DNA of 41,445 bases from a bacterium. GTDB taxonomy: Bacteria; DUMJ01. A program made the position numbers and the translations under genes. The notes under the pieces are model-generated. The model ran no database searches, was not told the origin of the DNA, and saw only the letters and a list, made by a program, of their open reading frames with translations. The stretch lies in assembly GCA_012839925.1 (NCBI GenBank), contig DUMJ01000018.1, positions 1 to 41,445 of the forward strand. The letters run 5' to 3'. Shown here piece by piece: positions 26,681-35,003 of this stretch; position 1 is the stretch's first letter; every line of letters starts with the position of its first letter.

Positions 26681-27973
26681 TTATTCTTCAGGTTTAGCTA
26701 AATTAGGCAAAGTCTCAAGTCTTAATTTTTCTCTTATCGGTGAAATATCCAATTCCTCTTGAATTGGAACTATCTCCATCGTCTTAACTTCTAACTCTAA
26801 TTCTAGAGGGAGAAAGAGTCCCAAGATAGATATGCCCGCAACAAAAGGATGTCCCCCTTGTCCCTCTCCAGTTTCAGCATTGTACCATTCATAGAGAGAA
26901 GGATTATTGATACTTACTTCATAAAATTTTTTAGCTATATATAAAGCTTCTTCATTATAGTTATAATTCTTAAGACCATGAGTAATAAGGTACTCCCAAT
27001 GAGGCCACAATCCTCCACACCAATTACAATGTCCCTCTCTTAATGTATAGACAGATTCAGTACCTGGCGCAGGTCTGTAAGTTTGAGTATAATATGGTTC
27101 AGAAGAAGCATAACTGGGTATAGGATAATTTATCCAGAATTCGTTTGGATTCTTTAAATGTCTCTCAACTAATAGAAGAGCCTGTTCTTCAGTAGCTATA
27201 CCTGCCCAGAGAGGAATAAACATAGATGCTGATTTTACTCTAATATTTCTTCCTGTTCTTATGTCTCTATCATAAAATAATCCATCTTTCTTATCCCAGA
27301 GGAACTCTTGAATCTTTTTTCTCTTGTTTTCAGCTTCTTTATGGAAATAAATTTCCCACTCTCTAAATCCAAATGTCTTACATAATTCTGCTAAGGCTAA
27401 ACATTCTTTGTAAAGATAACAATTTAAATCTACCCCCTCACAAAAATAAGACCTCCAAACCCCAACTCTTTCAAACTGAGTGTCTGCACCGGTATGCGGA
27501 GCACTATTCCATTCACTTAGTCCATTTCCGTCTATATCACAACTTGACAACCAGTAACTCATATATTTTACCAGTCTAAAGATATCACTCTCAGAAAGCC
27601 ACGAAATATCCTGTCTAGCTCTAGTAATAAGAAGCGCTATTTGTGATAAGAATGGCTTGCAATGCTCCTCATCTTCGAATAATTTTATGGCATTTGGGAA
27701 AGCTTCTCTATCATCTTCCATATAAATACGTCTAGGAATAAAACCGTTTTCTTTCTGAGAATCTAGGAAGATGTGTAATCCATTGATCGCATATTGTTCT
27801 GCTTTAAAGTAAAGCAGAACAATGGTATCAAAATATAACTCCCAGTCAAACAAGTTATCACCATAGCCTGAATAATAATATTTTTTAAATTTATTGCTAT
27901 ACCTGATACCTTCTTTAGTCATCAACTCTCTTACTTTATTAACGATATTCTTACTATCCCTGCAATCAAACAT
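26681..27973 (-). CDS. (alpha/alpha)6-barrel glycoside hydrolase, MGH1/GH63-like
   Basis: The 430-residue protein has the hallmarks of the GH37/GH63/mannosylglycerate-hydrolase-like fold. GYGDNLFDWELYFDT lies near residues 37-50. DIDGNGLSEWNSAPHTGADT (146-165) holds a candidate acidic catalytic residue. A late GHCNWCGGLWPHWEYLI and SLYEWYNAETGEGQGG contain the likely general base. These enzymes invert alpha-linked sugars such as alpha-glucosides or mannosylglycerate. There is no signal peptide, so the substrate is cytoplasmic. The C-terminal 40 residues are charged and look non-catalytic. It is the first enzyme gene after the importer genes, 78 bases downstream of the second permease gene, with GAGGAGG ahead of its ATG. 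Confidence 0.75.
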   Translation of the reverse strand: MFDCRDSKNIVNKVRELMTKEGIRYSNKFKKYYYSGYGDNLFDWELYFDTIVLLYFKAEQYAINGLHIFLDSQKENGFIPRRIYMEDDREAFPNAIKLFEDEEHCKPFLSQIALLITRARQDISWLSESDIFRLVKYMSYWLSSCDIDGNGLSEWNSAPHTGADTQFERVGVWRSYFCEGVDLNCYLYKECLALAELCKTFGFREWEIYFHKEAENKRKKIQEFLWDKKDGLFYDRDIRTGRNIRVKSASMFIPLWAGIATEEQALLLVERHLKNPNEFWINYPIPSYASSEPYYTQTYRPAPGTESVYTLREGHCNWCGGLWPHWEYLITHGLKNYNYNEEALYIAKKFYEVSINNPSLYEWYNAETGEGQGGHPFVAGISILGLFLPLELELEVKTMEIVPIQEELDISPIREKLRLETLPNLAKPEE

Positions 27974-28051
27974 AAAATGTCTCCCTCCTCTAAATTTTAG
28001 ATAGAATTTACTCCTAAAAAACTGATCACTCTAAAATCTATACTCATTCTA

Positions 28052-29206
28052 TTATCTTGCATATGGATCAACTGCATCACGTAAGCCATCTCCCAGAAAA
28101 TTAAACAATAAAACAGTAACAATTACAAAAAAGGCAGGTATAAGCTGCCAAGGTCGCTGAGCTACTACAATTACTTCCTGAGCATCTTGTAACAGTACCC
28201 CCCAACTAATTGCAGGAGGTCTCATCCCCAACCCTAAGAAACTTAAAGCAGTTTCACCAAGAATCATACTAGGGATAGATAAAGTAATTGAAACTATCAA
28301 ATGACTGGCAAATGAAGGGAGAAGATGCCGCATTATTATACGCCATTCACTAGCACCTGCTAATCTTGCAGCCATAACAAAATCTTCTTCTCTCAACGCC
28401 AATAGTTTACCCCTTACTACTCGTGCTAAACTGCACCAACCAAAAAGAGAAAGAATTACAGTGATAGCAAAATATGTCCTTACTACCGACCAATTTCTTG
28501 GTAAAGATGCTGATAGTGCCATCCAAAGTGGAATACCTGGAATAGATATAAGAAAATCAATAATTCGTTGAATAACCTCATCAATTGTGCCGCCAAAATA
28601 TCCGGAAATTCCACCTAAAATTAGACCAAGTATAAAACTTAAGAAGACCCCTACCAGTCCTATAGATAAGGAAATACGAGCACCAGAAAGTGTCCTAGAG
28701 AGTAGACACCTACCCAGTGTATCTGTTCCGAACAGGAAAACAGGTGGCCCTCCTGAATCTGTGCCAAACAGATGAACATTTACAGATAAAAAACCTAGAA
28801 GTTTATAGGATTCTCCTTCTACAAAGAACCGAATAGGATATTTTCTTGTACGATTCTCTGTAAATTTAAATTGAAATGATTTAGGGTCTAACTCTCTTTT
28901 CATATCATAAACAAATGGACGCTGCAGTTTACCCTCAGAGGAAAAATATATTCTTGTCGGAGGGACACCTAAATAATTTGGAAAACGTGTCTCTGGACTA
29001 TAAGGGGCAAAAAAATCAGCGAAAATAGCTAAGAGATAGAGAAATATCAATAAGGGTAAAGCAAACATTGCCAGTCTATGTTTTTTAAATTTCCACCATA
29101 CTAATTGTCGTTGAGAGGCACGATAAAATTTTTCTTCTTCTTTGTATATTTCTAATTCTTCCTCAGAATCTTTATTATCTGAGAAATTTGTTGAATGTTT
29201 TTTCAT
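28052..29206 (-). CDS. ABC transporter permease, OppC/DppC-like, with long periplasmic insert
   Basis: The 384-residue permease has a charged cytoplasmic N-terminus and a first membrane helix at about 47-68. About 95 extracytoplasmic residues follow (SPETRFPNYLGVPPTRIYF onward) up to FLFGTDTLGRCLLSR. Then come five helices with the EAA loop REEDFVMAARLAGASEWRI that docks the ATPase. The long loop after helix 1 is a recognised OppC variant. The start overlaps the OppB-like gene by ATGA. Together they form the membrane channel for the binding protein at 30313. No OppD/OppF ATPase gene is in the window. Confidence 0.93.
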   Translation of the reverse strand: MKKHSTNFSDNKDSEEELEIYKEEEKFYRASQRQLVWWKFKKHRLAMFALPLLIFLYLLAIFADFFAPYSPETRFPNYLGVPPTRIYFSSEGKLQRPFVYDMKRELDPKSFQFKFTENRTRKYPIRFFVEGESYKLLGFLSVNVHLFGTDSGGPPVFLFGTDTLGRCLLSRTLSGARISLSIGLVGVFLSFILGLILGGISGYFGGTIDEVIQRIIDFLISIPGIPLWMALSASLPRNWSVVRTYFAITVILSLFGWCSLARVVRGKLLALREEDFVMAARLAGASEWRIIMRHLLPSFASHLIVSITLSIPSMILGETALSFLGLGMRPPAISWGVLLQDAQEVIVVAQRPWQLIPAFFVIVTVLLFNFLGDGLRDAVDPYAR

Positions 29207-30201
29207 CCTCCTACTCCTCCATAGCGAATTCTAGGATCTACCCAGGCTAATAAAATATCAGAAATCAATGTACCAATCACAGTTAAGGTACTCAGAATAA
29301 GGATAAAACTTCCTGCAAGATACATATCTTGTGACTGTAATGCACCATATAGCAAGGGTCCAGTAGTAGGAATATTCAGAACAATTGAGACTATAACTTC
29401 TCCTCCTATAACTCCGGGGAGCATCCATCCAATAGTGCTTACTAATGGATTGATTGCTATTCGAACAGGATATTTAAATATAAGACGCCTCTCAGGGAGA
29501 CCCTTTGCACGTGCAGTTATAACATACTGTTTTCTTAGCTCATCAAGTAAATTGGCTCTTATAGTACGTATAAGTCCCGCAGTCCCAGAGATACCAATTA
29601 TTATCATAGGGACCCATATATGTTTCAACATATCTACCACTTTAGCCAAAGTCCACGGGGCATTTACAAAGTTAGGGGAGAAAAGTCCAGTTACACTAAT
29701 TCCAAAACTTGAAAATGCTATCCACACTACTATGAGTGCAACCAAAAAACCAGGTAGAGCAAGTCCAATAAATCCTAGGAAGGTAAAAAAATAGTCAAAT
29801 AAAGAATATTGATGGAGAGCAGAATAAATCCCAATTGGGACAGCTATAATCCAAGTGAAAAGTATAGTTAAAATAGAAATCAACATTGTTAATCCTATCC
29901 TGTCACCGATAAGTTGCTTCACTGGACGATTCCACTGGAAAGACCTTCCTAAATCCCCATGTAATACTATATTTTTTATCCAAGTAAAATACTGGACATA
30001 CATGGGTTTATCTAGATCGTATAGTTTTATAAGTCGAGCTATTTCAGCATCTGATACTTCAGTTCCAGATAATTTTAGTGTACTTATATAAGTATCTAAA
30101 AAACTTCCCGGTGGAAGTTGAATAATTATAAAAGATACCAAAGAAAGAACAAATAATAATGGAATTACTGTTATTATACGTCGTATTATATAAAACAGCA
30201 T
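29203..30201 (-). CDS. ABC transporter permease, OppB/DppB-like
   Basis: The 332-residue permease begins IIRRIITVIPLLFVLSLVSFIIIQLPPG, the standard OppB first helix, followed by a periplasmic segment rich in short helices. Five more membrane spans follow. The EAA-type loop ANLLDELRKQYVITARAKGLPERRL is present, ending DPRIRYGG as usual. It pairs with the OppC-like subunit (4-base overlap). Peptide-family importers of this type also carry oligosaccharides and glycosides in many anaerobes, which fits the surrounding hydrolases. It is separated from the binding-protein gene by a 111-base gap containing a stable hairpin. Confidence 0.94.
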   Translation of the reverse strand: MLFYIIRRIITVIPLLFVLSLVSFIIIQLPPGSFLDTYISTLKLSGTEVSDAEIARLIKLYDLDKPMYVQYFTWIKNIVLHGDLGRSFQWNRPVKQLIGDRIGLTMLISILTILFTWIIAVPIGIYSALHQYSLFDYFFTFLGFIGLALPGFLVALIVVWIAFSSFGISVTGLFSPNFVNAPWTLAKVVDMLKHIWVPMIIIGISGTAGLIRTIRANLLDELRKQYVITARAKGLPERRLIFKYPVRIAINPLVSTIGWMLPGVIGGEVIVSIVLNIPTTGPLLYGALQSQDMYLAGSFILILSTLTVIGTLISDILLAWVDPRIRYGGVGG

Positions 30202-30250
30202 CTATTTAATCACTCCTCTCCTTACCTTCACGACTAAAATTTTAAAATCC

Positions 30251-30291
30251 GACACTTCTAGAAAAATTGAGATTAACTCTCTAGAAGTGTC
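30251..30291 (-). promoter_or_regulatory. Strong hairpin between the binding-protein and permease genes
   Basis: GACACTTCTAGA (30251-30262) and its exact reverse complement (30280-30291) give a 12-bp stem with a 17-base loop, 22 bases after the binding-protein stop. Only a short TTTT occurs downstream, not a full T-tract. A role as partial terminator or 3' stabiliser that raises binding-protein level over the permeases is likely. Confidence 0.65.
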
Positions 30292-30312
30292 AGACGTTTA
30301 TATAAACCTAAA

Positions 30313-32196
30313 TCATTGCTTGAAATAAAATTGTATCATCATAGAATAAGGAGCATAAGAATCTCCACCTTCAGGAGGCAACCCTCCTAATTTTCCCGAA
30401 AATATTATGGGATGCTTAGGCCAAGTCAAAGCAATTATAAAGACATTGTTATAGTGTAAACCAGCTATTTCCTGCGCTGCTTTTTTAGCTTCTTCTGGAG
30501 AACCGGTGTGTACCTTCTCTTTTAGTTCAAATAATTTTTTTACTACTGACGGTGGTTCTACACCTGTCTTTCCTCCCGAATCATACCATTGTCGATAACC
30601 TGCTCCCCAACTTCTGTATCTATCAGGTAAAAATTCATCATAAGAAGATTGTGGTGACTTTTTCCAAGTAGCAGGAGCTTGTCCCCAATGAATACTAGCC
30701 CTAATTTCATTCGAAGCTCCTAACTGATCCCACAATTCGAAACTTACCGTTTTCATAGTTGCATAGATACCCACTTTCTTCCAGAAGTCTATTACCATTT
30801 CAGTCATTGGAGCTTCAAAACCCATAAGTTGAGGAACTTCAAATGGGATCTCAAATCTTTTACCGTCCGGACCTAAACGCCAACCTTCTGAATCTCTCTT
30901 GTTTAATCCCATCTGATCAAGAAGTTGACTTGCTTTAACTGGATCATATGTGCTTGGTACTAGGGTAGAAGGAACGGCGAGCCCAAGATAAACAGTATTA
31001 ATTATCTCTTTTCTGTTTATCGCCATACTTAATGCTCTTCTAAAGCGGACATCTCCTACAATCTTACGCCATACAGGATCCTTATGACTCTGATTAAGAC
31101 ATACATATCCTGTCTCTACATCTTTTTGAAAGAGTAGAACTCTTATCCCAGCCTTTTCTTCATACTCTTTATATAATGGAAGATCCTTAAGTTCTCCAAA
31201 CTGTCTCATAAAGTCTACTTCGCCAGCTACTACTTTCATAGGAACCATTTTAGGATCTTTAAGGAGAGAAGACTCGCGATAATCTATATAAGGAAGTTGA
31301 TTACCAGCCTCATCACATTTATAATAATATGGATTTCTTTCCCATCTAATTACTCCTGTCTTAGGATTAGATTCTACCATCACCCAAGGAGTAAGTACAG
31401 GACATCCTATGTCTCCCCTAAAAGGATCAGTCTTTCTATTAAAAAGATTCCACCACTGTCCTTTTTCAAAACCTGCTTCTTTAATAAGAGGTTCTAGTTT
31501 TTCGATAGATGTATACTTTGGATGAAACTCTTTAAGGTAGTGTTTTGGTAATAAAAACCAGCTATAACCCATCATACGTCGCCCTAATACTCCTAAAAAT
31601 CCTCCATAACTTCTAGAAAATCTTACCTTAAAGGTATATTTATCTACTATCTCTACTTTACATGGGTTATCACCAGCTGTAAGATCTTTTGGAAAAACTG
31701 GGGTAAGCTTATCATTTAATAATACATCTTCATATGCAAACTGAACATCTTCAGTGGTAACAGGATATCCATCAGACCACTTTAGCCCCTCTCTTAAGTG
31801 AAAGGTAAAGACTTTACTATCTTCACTAACTTCATAACTCTGTACTATATCTGGAACCATTTTACTACCAGATTGTTTAAAAGTTCCTCCTTCACCAGGG
31901 ATATGAACTAATTGAGCAAGATTACTGATACCCCCATCAGAATCATAATAAGGATCTGTACGCACAAACCTTAACATACCGCCATATCTTGCATTTTTAG
32001 CTCCATCCATCGTCTTTACTACATAGGGAACTTCTGGTAATCTCTGCTCTACTGGTGGAAGTTTCCCCTGTTTCACTAACTCAGCAAGCATTGGAGCTTC
32101 GTTATACTTCTTCTGAGAGAAAGAGACTGGTACATTTCCTAACATTAAGCTAAATACCAAAATTAATACCAAACCAATCACCCAAAATCTCTTCAT
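30313..32196 (-). CDS. Extracellular solute-binding protein, family 5 (ABC importer)
   Basis: The 627-residue binding protein captures the substrate outside the membrane. A Sec signal peptide is clear: MKRFWVIGLVLILVFSLMLG, then VPVSFS before the mature QKKYNEAP. There is no lipobox Cys. The mature protein has family-5 landmarks: YEVSEDSKVFTFHLREGLKWSDG near residue 125, DVRFRRALSMAINRKEI near the middle and the WRLGPDGKRFEIPFEVP region. The start at 32196 is preferred over 32217 because AGGAGG (32211-32206) sits nine bases before it and it gives a proper signal peptide. This is the only clearly exported protein of the sugar locus. The ligand is probably a short glycoside, not proven. Confidence 0.94.
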   Translation of the reverse strand: MKRFWVIGLVLILVFSLMLGNVPVSFSQKKYNEAPMLAELVKQGKLPPVEQRLPEVPYVVKTMDGAKNARYGGMLRFVRTDPYYDSDGGISNLAQLVHIPGEGGTFKQSGSKMVPDIVQSYEVSEDSKVFTFHLREGLKWSDGYPVTTEDVQFAYEDVLLNDKLTPVFPKDLTAGDNPCKVEIVDKYTFKVRFSRSYGGFLGVLGRRMMGYSWFLLPKHYLKEFHPKYTSIEKLEPLIKEAGFEKGQWWNLFNRKTDPFRGDIGCPVLTPWVMVESNPKTGVIRWERNPYYYKCDEAGNQLPYIDYRESSLLKDPKMVPMKVVAGEVDFMRQFGELKDLPLYKEYEEKAGIRVLLFQKDVETGYVCLNQSHKDPVWRKIVGDVRFRRALSMAINRKEIINTVYLGLAVPSTLVPSTYDPVKASQLLDQMGLNKRDSEGWRLGPDGKRFEIPFEVPQLMGFEAPMTEMVIDFWKKVGIYATMKTVSFELWDQLGASNEIRASIHWGQAPATWKKSPQSSYDEFLPDRYRSWGAGYRQWYDSGGKTGVEPPSVVKKLFELKEKVHTGSPEEAKKAAQEIAGLHYNNVFIIALTWPKHPIIFSGKLGGLPPEGGDSYAPYSMMIQFYFKQ

Positions 32197-32216
32197 TTCT
32201 TTTAACCTCCTAATCA

Positions 32217-32238
32217 TTTTAGTGTTTTACTACTAAAA
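32217..32238 (-). promoter_or_regulatory. Inverted repeat just upstream of the binding-protein gene
   Basis: TTTTAGT (32217-32223) and ACTAAAA (32232-32238) form a 7-bp inverted repeat with an 8-base spacer, immediately before the ribosome site. It could be an operator or a small 5' hairpin. No confident promoter is visible in the 65-base gap after lacI-type gene, so read-through from the regulator is possible. Confidence 0.3.
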
Positions 32239-32282
32239 CCTAACCTCATTGATTCTAACCCCCATAAAGAAATTTAACCTAA

Positions 32283-33320
32283 TTAAAATTTCTTATATTT
32301 TCCCTCCACTCTCACCTCCCTCGTTGATTCTCTTACCTCAATCCTAGTATCCAGTACTATGTGTCCTTTTAATTCTATCCCCTCTCTAATACTTTCCAAA
32401 AGTAATTCGGCTGCAGTTTTACCCATCTCATATATAGGCTGAACCACAGTGGTAAGTGCAGGCTCTATATATTCACATAGCGGGATTCCATCAAAACCTA
32501 TTACAGAGACATCATTCGGGACATCCAGGTTCCTTTTTCTCAAAGCCTTAATAGCTCCCACTGCCATAAGATCATTACAGGCAAATATGGCAGTAAAATG
32601 CACGCCTTTTTCTAAAAGAACGTTTACTCCCTTAAATCCTGAATCCAGTTTAAAAGTCCCTTCTACTATGAAATCCTCTTTTAGAGGGATATTATTTTCT
32701 ATAAAAGCTCTTTTATATCCCTCTAATCTTTGCTGAGCTATACGAGTATTTAAAGGACCTGTTATACAGGCTATATCTCTATGTCCTAACTTTATTAAGA
32801 ACTCTGTAGCACTATATGCAGCTTTTTTATTATCTATCTCAACCCTTGCAATAGATAATCTATTCTCAGCTGGAACACGGTCTACAAATACCATCTTTAC
32901 CTTGTTAGCCAGGAGACGAGGAATCTTTTCCTTAAATGTATCTCCTGTAACTCTTGAAAATATTATTCCATCTACCCATCTTCTCTCTAAGGATTCAAGA
33001 TACTTAGCTTCTTGAACTGGGTCATTGTTACTGCTGCATAATATCACATTGTAATCATTCTCTCTCGCTACATCCTCCACTCCCCTACTTAGCTCAGGGA
33101 AAAATGGTACAGAAATTTCCGGGACAATTAAAGCAATAATCCTAGTCCTACGACTCTTTAAACTACTGGCTATTATATTGGGAGTGTATCCAAGGTCTTT
33201 TGCTATCTTTAACACTCTCTCTTTTGTCTCTTGAGAACCTATATAAGTCCCTTTAAGTATCTTTGAAACAGTCCCAGGAGATACATTTGCCTTCTCGGCT
33301 ATATCAACTATTCTTATCAA
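32283..33320 (-). CDS. LacI/PurR-family transcriptional repressor
   Basis: The 345-residue regulator opens with a classic LacI headpiece IRIVDIAEKANVSPGTVSKILKG, then a hinge TPNIIASSLKSRRTRIIALIVPEI and a periplasmic-binding-like effector domain ending in ALTTVVQPIYEMGKTAAELLLESI. The effector is probably a sugar from this locus. The start is a TTG at 33320 with GGTGGAG ten bases upstream; the nearby ATG is out of frame. It is first in the left sugar operon. Its promoter overlaps a pair of ATCGAT-centred sites that are good candidates for its own operator, so autoregulation is likely. Confidence 0.93.
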   Translation of the reverse strand: MIRIVDIAEKANVSPGTVSKILKGTYIGSQETKERVLKIAKDLGYTPNIIASSLKSRRTRIIALIVPEISVPFFPELSRGVEDVARENDYNVILCSSNNDPVQEAKYLESLERRWVDGIIFSRVTGDTFKEKIPRLLANKVKMVFVDRVPAENRLSIARVEIDNKKAAYSATEFLIKLGHRDIACITGPLNTRIAQQRLEGYKRAFIENNIPLKEDFIVEGTFKLDSGFKGVNVLLEKGVHFTAIFACNDLMAVGAIKALRKRNLDVPNDVSVIGFDGIPLCEYIEPALTTVVQPIYEMGKTAAELLLESIREGIELKGHIVLDTRIEVRESTREVRVEGKYKKF

Positions 33321-33340
33321 TATTTTTCTTCTCCACCATC

Positions 33341-33380
33341 TAATATCGATTTTTACTATCGTTTTCTAAAATCGATATTA
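33341..33380. promoter_or_regulatory. Candidate LacI-type operator pair
   Basis: TAATATCGATTTT (33341-33353) and its exact reverse complement (33368-33380) form a perfect 13-bp inverted repeat with a 14-base spacer. Each arm is itself near-palindromic around a central CG, the usual LacI-family operator form. The sites begin at the -10 box and cover the expected transcription start of the repressor gene. Confidence 0.65.
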
Positions 33381-33407
33381 TTATAACAGGTATAATCTAG
33401 AATGCAA
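33380..33407 (-). promoter_or_regulatory. Sigma70-type promoter of the LacI regulator and sugar operon
   Basis: TTGCAT (33407-33402) and consensus TATAAT (33385-33380) are 16 bases apart on the minus strand, about 60 bases before the TTG start of the regulator. The putative operator starts at the last base of the -10 box. Confidence 0.75.
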
Positions 33408-33437
33408 TCCCCGGTAGGGGTATGAACTGTTACTGTT

Positions 33438-33472
33438 TTATAAAAAATAAAAGGGGCAGAGACTCTGCCCCC
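33438..33472 (-). terminator. Intrinsic terminator of the fucosidase/isomerase operon
   Basis: On the minus strand GGGGCAGA and TCTGCCCC (33471-33453) form an 8-bp GC-rich stem with a 3-base loop, followed by TTTTATTTTTTA. It lies 19 bases after the stop of the isomerase gene and separates that operon from the LacI promoter. Confidence 0.88.
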
Positions 33473-33490
33473 GATTAGATTTCTGAGAGA

Positions 33491-34987
33491 TTATTCCAGT
33501 ATTTCCCAGATTGGAGTAAGTCTTTCTTTACTCCTTGGTCCAAGAACTATCGGCTTTATACCAAGTATCTCACAGTAATATACGAGAGCATCCACATAGT
33601 CTCCAGGTATAGCCTGTATATGGTTTGCAGGGAATACATTCAGGAACTCATCGAAAGAACAGTTCAATCTGGCATGAACATGAGGCCAGGTAGGATCAGA
33701 GAGTTTATTTATTGCCTTTCTCTCCTCCTCTGGAAGGTCCAGACTTTCACCAGGGATTATAACCATATATGGCTTATCATTGTAGAGTCCAAACCTGGCG
33801 AATGTCATCTTTGTAGGTGCAGCATCAAATGAAACTGAAGCCCCTCCCGTCTTAAAGTAGTATCCTAAAGCTGGATAAAGTGTGATCTTCTTGAAATTCT
33901 CCTTTGGATCAAAGCTCAAAGACGCATAATAACTGGCATGATTCCCAGAATTACAGAAGTCCCATAAATCCTTATCTGGGTAATAAATCCTCACGTCCAT
34001 AAACAGTACCGGAAGTCCTCCAGTTATGTATTTAAGTACCTCCATCGTCAACGCTGCAAACGAATCAGCCTCAGTGGCACAAACCGTAGGCTCCTTAAAG
34101 CCATACCAGTCATAGGGGTCATTCATCAGCATCTCTGGTATGTCTCCGAGACATACATACTCAGTTAATTCACGCTGTCCCTTAAGTCCACAGAAATCAA
34201 ATCCGTTCTCTTCATTAACCTTCTTCATAGCCAGGTAAAGTCTAATCTGCGTCTTCAACGTCTCTGGTGTAAGCATTTTATTATCATAAAGGATACGATC
34301 GCCTAATAATTCTGTAAACCACTGAAATCCCTTCTCTACCTCTTTATCATCTATCTCTTCCATAACCTTTACCAATAATAACTGGTCTATCTGATATGTA
34401 TTAACTCCAAATGTCTTTATATTTGGCACAAGGTGGAAATAGCCGGTCTCCATCCCCATAGAGTGACCACCATAGAGTCCATAGACCTCTCCTCTCATTG
34501 TGGTCACTGCCTGAGAAGCTCTTAACCATCTTATCACTTTCTCCTGAATCTTTGGATCATCCACATCTCCAACAATCCTATGTGTCCTCCTGCCCGTCTG
34601 TCTTATCTCCCCATCGGTGGCAAGTAAACCAACATTCCCCGGATACTGTGCATTGTTATTTGAAAGACTGAGAATGGGAATATTGACGTCCAGAGAATTT
34701 AGAAAAGGCCATGCCAGATAAGGAAAATTCCAGACATTATAACACATTACAACCTGCTTACAGTTCGCCTTATTAAACTCTTCCGCTATCTTCTGGGCAG
34801 TCCTCACACTTTTTATAGTCTCAGATGCGATAACAACTTCTGGAGAGCTTCCATCAATATTTTTCAGATTCTTCTTTATAACCTCTGCCCACCTTCTTAC
34901 CACCTGCATATTCTCCTCTTCATTGGCTGAATACACATGAGGTCTTCCATCATTCATCAATACAATTCCTATTGGTGTTGATCTCAT
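33491..34987 (-). CDS. L-fucose/L-arabinose isomerase-family sugar isomerase
   Basis: The 498-residue protein matches the L-fucose isomerase superfamily, which interconverts aldoses and ketoses with a divalent metal. Expected metal ligands are Glu306 (TEADSFAALTME), Asp331 (LFMDVRIYY) and His456 (NHIQAIPGDY), in the same order and similar spacing as Glu337, Asp361 and His528 of E. coli FucI. It is about 90 residues shorter than that enzyme. A GH29 fucosidase gene in the same operon favours L-fucose. Members of this family also act on D-arabinose and other sugars, so the symbol fucI is withheld. It is the last gene before a strong terminator. GGAGTG precedes the ATG. Confidence 0.85.
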   Translation of the reverse strand: MRSTPIGIVLMNDGRPHVYSANEEENMQVVRRWAEVIKKNLKNIDGSSPEVVIASETIKSVRTAQKIAEEFNKANCKQVVMCYNVWNFPYLAWPFLNSLDVNIPILSLSNNNAQYPGNVGLLATDGEIRQTGRRTHRIVGDVDDPKIQEKVIRWLRASQAVTTMRGEVYGLYGGHSMGMETGYFHLVPNIKTFGVNTYQIDQLLLVKVMEEIDDKEVEKGFQWFTELLGDRILYDNKMLTPETLKTQIRLYLAMKKVNEENGFDFCGLKGQRELTEYVCLGDIPEMLMNDPYDWYGFKEPTVCATEADSFAALTMEVLKYITGGLPVLFMDVRIYYPDKDLWDFCNSGNHASYYASLSFDPKENFKKITLYPALGYYFKTGGASVSFDAAPTKMTFARFGLYNDKPYMVIIPGESLDLPEEERKAINKLSDPTWPHVHARLNCSFDEFLNVFPANHIQAIPGDYVDALVYYCEILGIKPIVLGPRSKERLTPIWEILE

Positions 34988-35003
34988 TTCTTCACTCCTT
35001 TCT

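Noticed and set aside
33409..33437. GTAGGGG-containing stretch near the LacI promoter as a second copy of the 959-986 palindrome
   Set aside because: Only the GTAGGGG end matches; the rest is not palindromic, so a shared origin cannot be supported.
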